DNA of 54,292 nt from assembly GCA_016188155.1 (NCBI GenBank), contig JACPIH010000017.1:1-54292 (forward strand). Direction: 5' to 3'. Below are positions 49,012-54,292 of the stretch, piece after piece. A program made the translations under genes and the position numbers. Source of the DNA: Candidatus Woesearchaeota archaeon. Lineage in GTDB: Archaea > Nanobdellota > Nanobdellia > Woesearchaeales > UBA10216. The first letter of the stretch is position 1. Every line of letters begins with the position of its first letter. Below the pieces are notes generated by a model. That model was given only the letters and a program-made list of their open reading frames with translations. It was not told the origin of the DNA and made no database searches.

Positions 49012-49800
49012 ATGCTCAGTCTTTCAGCAGAAGCAGGCACAGCAAAGACCGTAAGGGGAGTAAGGTCTTATTGTGTTCCGCACTACTACCATTCCAAAAC
49101 CGGTCCACTCGCTGCTGCCAGGAAGCTCTCCAAAAGCTGCAAAGACATCACCTACACCCAGGTTTGCAGGGGCTTTAAAAGCATAGCAGCAGTGAAAGAA
49201 GCCCTGGCCGCTGCTGCGAAGATAAGTAGCATAAAAACAATCCTGTTCGTTACAGGAGACCACGCCTCAAAGTCGGACATAAGCATTTTTGACTTGCTAA
49301 GGGCAGTTGACAGGAAGAGGTTCAAAAAAGCTGCGGCAATCGTTTTCACAAGGAAAAATGAGGCGGCCAGAATAGTAAAGAAAATAGGGGCAGGGGCTAC
49401 AGAGTTCTACACGCAGCCCGTATTCCCGGGCAACGCCGGGGCACTTGTTAACGTACTCCAGAAGCTGCCACACAATGTTCGCTGCAGTGTAAGAATAGGG
49501 GTTATGATACCTTTTTCAGCAGCTGCCTGCAGAAGGATTGCAAAAGAAAAGCCCGGCTTTATATCAGGCAAAACACTGGTTGAACGGCTGGCTGCCGCGG
49601 AAAGGAAAAGCCCGGAAGCGGCTTACGCAGAAACAGCCAAAATAGCCAAGGAAGCAATGGCATTAGCTGGTGAGCTTGCTGAGAAAAATCCCAGAGTCAC
49701 CGGAGTACACCTGTTCGGGCTTACAGGCAGAACCTTTGGCAAAGGGAAGAATATGACCCGGGTTACGGCAGGGCAACTGCTCCGGAGGATTCTGCACTAA
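49012..49800 (+). CDS. methylenetetrahydrofolate-reductase-like protein
   Basis: 262 residues from ATG 49012, chosen by the TATA spacing. The layout matches the MTHFR TIM barrel: ILFVTGDHASKSDISIFDLL (family TGD strand), then GAGATEFYTQPVFPG (family GADFxxTQPVF), then RIGVMIPFS (family GIxP). A last strand RVTGVHLFGLTGR corresponds to the family GxHxYT. It could be a flavin- or folate/pterin-linked reductase. It is shorter than many bacterial MetF proteins, and I see no other folate genes here. Confidence 0.65.
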   Translation: MLSLSAEAGTAKTVRGVRSYCVPHYYHSKTGPLAAARKLSKSCKDITYTQVCRGFKSIAAVKEALAAAAKISSIKTILFVTGDHASKSDISIFDLLRAVDRKRFKKAAAIVFTRKNEAARIVKKIGAGATEFYTQPVFPGNAGALVNVLQKLPHNVRCSVRIGVMIPFSAAACRRIAKEKPGFISGKTLVERLAAAERKSPEAAYAETAKIAKEAMALAGELAEKNPRVTGVHLFGLTGRTFGKGKNMTRVTAGQLLRRILH

Positions 49801-49841
49801 AAAACCATAAGTTTAATAAAAGAGCTGAATTCCTTCAGGCA

Positions 49842-50003
49842 ATGGAAGCAAAAAGACCTGCAAGGCCCAGGCGCATCATGTACAAGACAATGGGCACATG
49901 CAGGCTGTGCAAGTTAAGGTTTGTTGTTGAGAAGGAAAAAGGCCACTACTCAAGCAACTACTGCCCCATTTGCATAAAAAAATTCAACCAAGCGGAGGAT
50001 TAG
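49842..50003 (+). CDS. 53-residue zinc-ribbon protein
   Basis: The sequence MEAKRPARPRRIMYKTMGTC leads into C20-x2-C23 and a later C41-x2-C44, a clean zinc ribbon with a basic N-terminus that could bind nucleic acid. TTTAATAAAAG near 49811-49821 is about 27 nt before the ATG. It is four bases upstream of the cold-shock gene, so they form an operon. The function is unknown. Confidence 0.65.
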   Translation: MEAKRPARPRRIMYKTMGTCRLCKLRFVVEKEKGHYSSNYCPICIKKFNQAED

Positions 50004-50007
50004 AAAA

Positions 50008-50202
50008 ATGGTCAACGGCACAGTGAAATTCTTTAACGACGCAAAGCACTTCGGCTTTGTAAAGGCAGATGACGGCAACGAATACTTTGTCCACTCAAGC
50101 GGCATAAAGCCAGGCGTTACAATAGCCCAGGGCGACAAGGTATCCTTCAAGGTCGTGCAGGGAGACAGAGGCGAGAAGGCAGAAGAAGTGGAGAAGATTT
50201 AA
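50008..50202 (+). CDS. cold-shock (CSD) RNA-binding protein
   Basis: 64 residues, a single five-stranded OB fold. RNP1 is KHFGFV and RNP2 is YFVHSS, with GTVKFFND at the start. It binds single-stranded RNA or DNA and acts as an RNA chaperone. CSD proteins are typical of bacteria and found in some archaea. GGAGGATT just upstream lies inside the end of the zinc-ribbon gene and serves as ribosome site. Confidence 0.93.
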   Translation: MVNGTVKFFNDAKHFGFVKADDGNEYFVHSSGIKPGVTIAQGDKVSFKVVQGDRGEKAEEVEKI

Positions 50203-50209
50203 AACTGGC

Positions 50210-51466
50210 TTAGCCCTGCCTTGTGAGCCACTCAACCTCCTCGTCAGCGAGGTCGAGCTCAGAAGCTATTTTGCCAAGCTTTTCCTTATCTTTTTCCTTT
50301 GAGAAAATCACTTTCATGAAAGGCAGAGTGTCAGAAATGACTGCTGATTTAGGGGAGTGAAGCCTGCCAGCTATCTTCTCGGCAATGTCAAGCTTCTTCT
50401 GAAACCTTGCCTTCGCGATAAACACCTTCAATCCCCGATTGGGCTGCTTCAGGACAGAAATGCCATCATATTTTTTCTCCTTGGCTATTGCCGTGCCGAT
50501 TGTCATAACCTGGATAAAATAGCTGAGAAGCCGCCAGTGCTGCCTTCTCATGATGCGGCCTCGGAACACATCAGCCCGGGACAGCGCATCATACGCCTCT
50601 GCCAGCTCTTCCGGCTTCTTATACTCGCTGGGCAGGTTCTCATCCATCCAGGCAAAGCACTCCTCAGGCTGCATCTCAACATTCTCAAAAGCACCCGCGG
50701 CTATTGAAACATCGGTTGTCTTGAAAACCCTGAGCAGAGCAGATTCCACTTCCTCAGCCCTGTTGCGCTCGGAAAGCTCATCCACCATTTCCCTGGTCAG
50801 TTTACCGGTGCCTGAGCAAAGCAGCTGCAGGTCAGTAATGGAGCCCCTCAAGTCACCTGCCGAGCGGTTCGCAAGCTTAGCCAAAGTGCAATCCTCAACC
50901 TTGACCTTCTCAGAAGCGGCCACTTTTGCCAAGGCATCCTTTACAGCAGCTGAAGAGAGCTGCCTGAACTCAATCATCGCAGAGGCCTTCCTCAAAGGAG
51001 AAAACTTCTTGTCAAAAGGGTCATTTGCTGTCATCACAACAGGGAAAGCAGAGCCCTCAATGACATCCTGAATAGCGCCCACACCGCCCCTGTCCTGCTG
51101 CCCTGAAATGCCGTCAAGCTCGTCAATCAGGATAATCTTGCCACGGCTGAACAAGCTAAGCTGCCTGCTTGCATTTCCGGCAACAGAATTAATTCCATCA
51201 GCATTGCGGAAGTCAGAAGCGTTAGTTTCGAGAACTTCCAATCCCAATTCTGTAGCAACAGCATAAACCGTGCTTGTCTTACCGCAACCAACAGGCCCGT
51301 AAAGCAGCGCTGCCTTCTTCTTAGACCGCTTACGGTCAAAATCCCTCACAAACTTAATCAGGGCCTCGGCTGCCTCAGACTGCCCAACAACGTCCTTAAA
51401 AGACTTAGGCTGGTGCTTCCTAGTCCACGGAATTGAATCGTTCTTATCAGCCACTTTTGCCCCCAT
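50210..51466 (-). CDS. rfcL: replication factor C large subunit
   Basis: 418 residues of the AAA+ clamp loader that opens PCNA. N-terminal IPWTRKHQPKSFKDVVGQ, Walker A LLYGPVGCGKTS, Walker B ILIDELDG and a sensor-1-type VVMTANDPFD are present. The C-terminal collar is short and no obvious PIP box is seen at the end. CTTTATATTG upstream is about 28 nt from ATG 51466. The clamp gene is 7 kb away. Confidence 0.93.
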   Translation of the reverse strand: MGAKVADKNDSIPWTRKHQPKSFKDVVGQSEAAEALIKFVRDFDRKRSKKKAALLYGPVGCGKTSTVYAVATELGLEVLETNASDFRNADGINSVAGNASRQLSLFSRGKIILIDELDGISGQQDRGGVGAIQDVIEGSAFPVVMTANDPFDKKFSPLRKASAMIEFRQLSSAAVKDALAKVAASEKVKVEDCTLAKLANRSAGDLRGSITDLQLLCSGTGKLTREMVDELSERNRAEEVESALLRVFKTTDVSIAAGAFENVEMQPEECFAWMDENLPSEYKKPEELAEAYDALSRADVFRGRIMRRQHWRLLSYFIQVMTIGTAIAKEKKYDGISVLKQPNRGLKVFIAKARFQKKLDIAEKIAGRLHSPKSAVISDTLPFMKVIFSKEKDKEKLGKIASELDLADEEVEWLTRQG

Positions 51467-51515
51467 CAACTGCGCAGCTGCTGTTCAGCGGCTTTATATT
51501 GTTTTTCGTGATGCG

Positions 51516-51980
51516 TTACTTCGATAGAATCTCTGTATTAAGAAAGAACTTCTTTTGCCTTCTTGAAAAATGAATGTCATATAAGCTGAAGATCGAGTCC
51601 TGCCCCAATATGATTGGAAAGTCGTTTCTCGGGTCCAACCTCTGCTTTAGCCACTTTATCACTACGGTTTCTTCTCTCCCGTTAAAAACCACTTTTGCAG
51701 GGGCAGTATACGCCTCGCAGCTGCCTGTCAGCCCTTCGATTCTGTCGAGAAACTTCATTCCCCTGCCTTCAATTTCTGAAGCGAGTCTGGTATCGCTGAA
51801 GTCAATCCCTAAAGCGTTACCAACTTCTACGAAAGATATTGTAATATCAGAGCCGGAGTCAACGAGTGCCTGAAAGCCTGCTGTGCTTTCCCTGTAGCAA
51901 AGCCCGACTTTAATCATGGGCCTGTATTTTTCAGTTTCACCTGGCGGGTATAACTGATAGCCGAATGAAAAAACAGTCAT
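51516..51980 (-). CDS. retropepsin-like aspartyl protease
   Basis: 154 residues. The active-site strand ALVDSGSDITISF is the DSG form of retroviral-type aspartic proteases. The C-terminal half has FPIILGQDSIFSLYDIHF, matching the second flap and ILGxD motif. It has one active-site half, so it should act as a homodimer. It lies 24 nt downstream of the DUF5678 gene with TGGAGTTG as ribosome site. Such pairs recur in archaea and bacteria and may be a two-gene module, possibly toxin-antitoxin-like. Confidence 0.8.
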   Translation of the reverse strand: MTVFSFGYQLYPPGETEKYRPMIKVGLCYRESTAGFQALVDSGSDITISFVEVGNALGIDFSDTRLASEIEGRGMKFLDRIEGLTGSCEAYTAPAKVVFNGREETVVIKWLKQRLDPRNDFPIILGQDSIFSLYDIHFSRRQKKFFLNTEILSK

Positions 51981-52004
51981 CGCAACAACTCCAGAATCAG
52001 GGCT

Positions 52005-52220
52005 CTATTTTACCATAACAGCATTCCTGCTCGGAACACAAGCGAAGGTTATCTCATCTCCTTTGCCCTTGGTTAACAGTTCCCGCAGTACTTTTCCAGC
52101 ATTTTTTCCGGAAGCAACCACTTTGCCATTTTTAAGCCCTATACACTTGCCTTCATACCTTTTCATAAGTTCAGGGCCGAGGTTAAAGCTCATGCTGTTT
52201 TCTTTTATTCCGGATTTCAT
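52005..52220 (-). CDS. DUF5678 small protein
   Basis: 71 residues. The core reads YEGKCIGLKNGKVVASGKNA, then VLRELLTKG and ITFACVPSRN, the DUF5678 pattern. No enzymatic motif is seen. It stands directly before the aspartyl protease. CTTATAAAG on the minus strand near 52252-52261 is the likely TATA box. A start at ATG 52193 would remove nine residues. Confidence 0.75.
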   Translation of the reverse strand: MKSGIKENSMSFNLGPELMKRYEGKCIGLKNGKVVASGKNAGKVLRELLTKGKGDEITFACVPSRNAVMVK

Positions 52221-52440
52221 TTCTTTTCCACGTCTTCTGCTTAGGGGTTAATCTTTATAAGCTTTTCGCAGGAAATTTCACAAGTCTTCCGACGCAATCG
52301 CAATAATTCCGGCTAGTGCCGGGAAGTTTTTGCTAATTCTGCGTTATACCGGAAAAATTGCGGGAATCATGAAAATTCCACAAGCCCCCAATTTTCTCTG
52401 CAGGACTAGATTTTTATACTCCATAACAGGCTATGTGGGC
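52221..52440. other. divergent intergenic region rich in CCGGAA motifs
   Basis: It contains ATTCCGGCTAGTGCCGGGAA, ACCGGAAAAATTGCGGGAAT and GCAGGAAATTTCAC. Similar motifs fill 30421-30540 and parts of 13150-13210. The TATA box of msrA (ATTTTTATACTCC, about 52408-52420) lies at its end. Confidence 0.4.
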
Positions 52441-52929
52441 ATGGCAAAGTTAAGGCTGGAAAAGGCCACCTTCGCTGCAGGCTGCTTCTGGCACGTTGAG
52501 GCAATGTTCCGCCAGATTAAAGGCATAACCTCAACGCAGGTTGGCTACAGCGGAGGGGAAATGCCCAACCCCACTTATGAGGACGTCTGCTCAAGCCATA
52601 CTGGCCACGCAGAATCAGTAGAGGTAACCTTTGACCCTGAGAAAGTTTCTTACGAAAAGCTGCTGGACATTTTTTGGAACAACCACGACCCGACCCAAGT
52701 GAACAGGCAGGGCCCTGACATCGGCAGCCAGTACCGCTCAGTCATTTTCTACAACAGCGCAAAACAAAAGGCAGCAGCCATGAAGTCAAAGCAGCAGCTG
52801 CAAAAATCCCTAAAATATAAAAACAGAAAGATTGCCACAGAAATAATCGCTGCCAAAACGTTTTACCGCGCTGAGGAATACCACCAGCAGTATCTTGAGA
52901 AGCGGGGATTGTCAACGTGCCGCATGTAA
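52441..52929 (+). CDS. msrA: peptide methionine sulfoxide reductase MsrA
   Basis: 162 residues from ATG 52441, about 28 nt after its TATA box. The catalytic motif is AAGCFWHVE (family GCFWxxE). QVGYSGG, HTGHAESVEV and FWNNHDPTQVNRQGPDIGSQYRS are all present, and STC near the C-terminus may hold the resolving Cys. It reduces the S-form of oxidised methionine. A longer open frame upstream lacks family similarity. Confidence 0.96.
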   Translation: MAKLRLEKATFAAGCFWHVEAMFRQIKGITSTQVGYSGGEMPNPTYEDVCSSHTGHAESVEVTFDPEKVSYEKLLDIFWNNHDPTQVNRQGPDIGSQYRSVIFYNSAKQKAAAMKSKQQLQKSLKYKNRKIATEIIAAKTFYRAEEYHQQYLEKRGLSTCRM

Positions 52930-52932
52930 AAA

Positions 52933-52937
52933 AGGTG
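52933..52937 (+). promoter_or_regulatory. Shine-Dalgarno that decides the tspO start
   Basis: AGGTG lies 7 nt before ATT 52945, the ideal spacing, directly after the msrA stop. No ATG, GTG or TTG exists in this frame between the stop at 52927 and codon 53134. Confidence 0.55.
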
Positions 52938-52944
52938 TAGCGCC

Positions 52945-53439
52945 ATTAAAAACAACCAAAAACCAAGCATCCCGAAACTTGTTGCCTCTATCGCGCTTTG
53001 CCAACTAGCTGGCATTATAGGCTCAGTTTTTACTGCCTCTTCAGTCAGCACATGGTATGCAACGCTTCAAAAGCCCTCTTTCAACCCGCCAGGCTGGGTT
53101 TTCGGCCCTGTCTGGACACTACTCTACCTCCTGATGGGCATCTCATTCTACCTAATCTGGAACAAGAGCGATAATTTCAGAAAAAAAGGGGCAAAAGTCG
53201 CAGCATCAGCCTTTGGCATTCAGCTGGCCCTGAACGTCCTGTGGTCGCTGCTGTTCTTCGGGCTCAAGTCACCAGTAGCGGCATTCGTCTGCATCGTTGC
53301 GCTGTGGGTTGCGGTTTTGGTCACGATAATGAAATTTCACAGGATTTCAAAAGCAGCTGCAATGCTTTTAACGCCTTATCTCCTGTGGGTGAGCTTTGCT
53401 GCGCTGCTTAACTTCTCCATAGTCCTGCTGAACATTTGA
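52945..53439 (+). CDS. TspO/MBR-family membrane protein, apparent AUU start
   Basis: 164 residues if ATT 52945 is read as Met: (M)KNNQKPSIPKLVASIALC. This is followed by the family motif STWYATLQKPSFNPPGWVFG, then PVWTLLYLLMGISFYLIW and three more helices, five in all. TspO proteins bind tetrapyrroles or cholesterol-like ligands in membranes. The first ATG, at 53134, would cut away the first helix and the signature, so it cannot be the true start. It is co-transcribed with msrA, 15 nt upstream; both are linked to oxidative stress. Confidence 0.85.
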   Translation: MKNNQKPSIPKLVASIALCQLAGIIGSVFTASSVSTWYATLQKPSFNPPGWVFGPVWTLLYLLMGISFYLIWNKSDNFRKKGAKVAASAFGIQLALNVLWSLLFFGLKSPVAAFVCIVALWVAVLVTIMKFHRISKAAAMLLTPYLLWVSFAALLNFSIVLLNI

Positions 53440-53442
53440 GCA

Positions 53443-54292
53443 TCATTTTCCCTTCCTGAAAAACTCTCCAATCGCCTCCTCATAGAACTCGGTCATTTTC
53501 GGAGTCATGTCCTGAGGGAAACACCGGTAATAGCTTTCCAAGGCGTAGCGCTCGTCAACGAAAACAATAACGCCCCTGTCTGTTTCTGTTCTTATGCACC
53601 TTCCGGCTGACTGGAGAGCTTTCGTGAATGCTGGAAAGACATAGCCATAATCCCAGCCCCTACTGAACTTGCCATCATAATACCTTATCAGCTCCTTTGT
53701 CTCGAGGTCAGGCTGGCCAAGCGGCAGGCCGACAATTATCACGCCATTCAGGAGAGTTCCTGGAAGGTCAATGCCCTCGCTGAAGCTGCCTCCAATGACA
53801 GCAAGGAGAACCCCGCCGGCAAGGTGGGTGTTTTTGAATTCCTTCAGCAGCTTCTGCTTTTCCTCCTTTGAAAGGTCAGCATGCTCCTTAAGCACCTGCT
53901 TCTGGATTTTGCCGTGAATGTGCTTGTGAACCTCCTCCATTACTGTGTAGCTGGGAAAGAACAGGATAACGTTGCCAGGAATTGCCGTGGAAGCCCTGAT
54001 GCACACCTCAGCCAGCTTTGCAAACTGGCCCGAGCTGCGCTTGCTGAACTTCGTGGTTGCTGCTGTGACAACCAGTGCAAGCCGGTTTTCCCTTGGCATG
54101 GGATTCCTGTACTCCTTCAGCACAGTTTTTTCAGGAAGAAAGCCAAGAATATCACGGTACATGGCGGTTGGCGTCAAAGTTCCAGACATCATGATGACAG
54201 AGTGCGCCTGCCTTATGACGCCTGAAGAAGCAAGCGAAGGGTCAAGGCACTTGTACGAGACCGAAACAACCTTGCCTTTCTGGCCCTGGCCA
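53443..54292 (-). CDS. XPD/DinG-type superfamily 2 helicase, C-terminal part (cut by window edge)
   Basis: About 283 residues are visible, and the gene continues past the right edge. It begins here at QGQKGKVVSVSYKCLDP. Motifs include SVIMMSGTL (motif III/IV region), NVILFFPSYTVMEEV, GGSFSEGIDLPG (motif V) and QSAGRCIRTETDRGVIVFVDER (motif VI). The DinG/XPD group unwinds DNA 5' to 3' and usually has an iron-sulfur domain in the missing N-terminal half. Its end converges with tspO, with three bases between. Confidence 0.88.
   Translation of the reverse strand, partial: GQGQKGKVVSVSYKCLDPSLASSGVIRQAHSVIMMSGTLTPTAMYRDILGFLPEKTVLKEYRNPMPRENRLALVVTAATTKFSKRSSGQFAKLAEVCIRASTAIPGNVILFFPSYTVMEEVHKHIHGKIQKQVLKEHADLSKEEKQKLLKEFKNTHLAGGVLLAVIGGSFSEGIDLPGTLLNGVIIVGLPLGQPDLETKELIRYYDGKFSRGWDYGYVFPAFTKALQSAGRCIRTETDRGVIVFVDERYALESYYRCFPQDMTPKMTEFYEEAIGEFFRKGK

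Overview
The window looks like part of an archaeal chromosome, probably a DPANN-type archaeon with an unusually large surface proteome; I cannot assign a lineage from sequence alone. Archaeal signs are PCNA and the large replication factor C subunit, archaeal RNase J, type II glyceraldehyde-3-phosphate dehydrogenase, fructose-1,6-bisphosphate aldolase/phosphatase, archaeal/eukaryal-type glycyl-tRNA synthetase, bulge-helix-bulge (BHB) introns in tRNAs, and many genes whose TATA box lies 25-28 nt before the start codon, implying leaderless mRNAs. Operon-internal genes instead carry GGTG/GGAGG Shine-Dalgarno sites.

Layout. 1-2.5 kb: a small membrane protein, an inositol-monophosphatase-like enzyme and RNase HII; the last two share an identical 20-bp core-promoter repeat. 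3.8-11.4 kb: a BatA-like/von Willebrand A/MoxR/DUF58 envelope cluster, whose DUF58 gene is frameshifted. 11.4-13.5 kb: a remodelled zone with a truncated BRO-N gene, S-adenosylhomocysteine hydrolase, a tRNA-Ser, a tRNA fragment, and copies of a CACTGGACA promoter element. 13.5-20.2 kb: a PfkB kinase, a frameshifted membrane-anchored protein, small membrane proteins and three surface proteins. 20.5-28.6 kb: a tandem-HTH regulator coupled to a 2494-residue surface protein. 28.6-36.3 kb: VapBC, a phospholipase-D-like protein, a putative tRNA-thiolation partner, a Lon-like surface protease, and a GAPDH-FBP aldolase/phosphatase gluconeogenic pair. 36.6-41.1 kb: a giant Cys-rich surface protein. 41-54.3 kb: housekeeping genes (TrxB, Tag, PCNA, RNase J, GlyRS, cold-shock protein, RFC-L, MsrA, TspO, a helicase cut by the window edge) and two tRNAs with long introns.

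The main result is in RNase HII (1492-2202). Its catalytic motif is split by a 45-nt insert with an in-frame TAG. The insert and its flanks fold into a BHB whose predicted cut sites coincide to the nucleotide with the splice that restores the family motif DEAGRGP. It is therefore a strong candidate for an mRNA intron removed by the tRNA splicing endonuclease. The same window has a 17-nt intron in the T loop of tRNA-Ser(UGA), and 110-nt introns in tRNA-Leu(CAG) and tRNA-Pro(CGG) that share sequence. BHB splicing thus seems active and varied in this genome. Other notable items are a fixed-register promoter element present three times, two adjacent perfect hairpins, a TspO gene that seems to start with AUU, and three broken reading frames.
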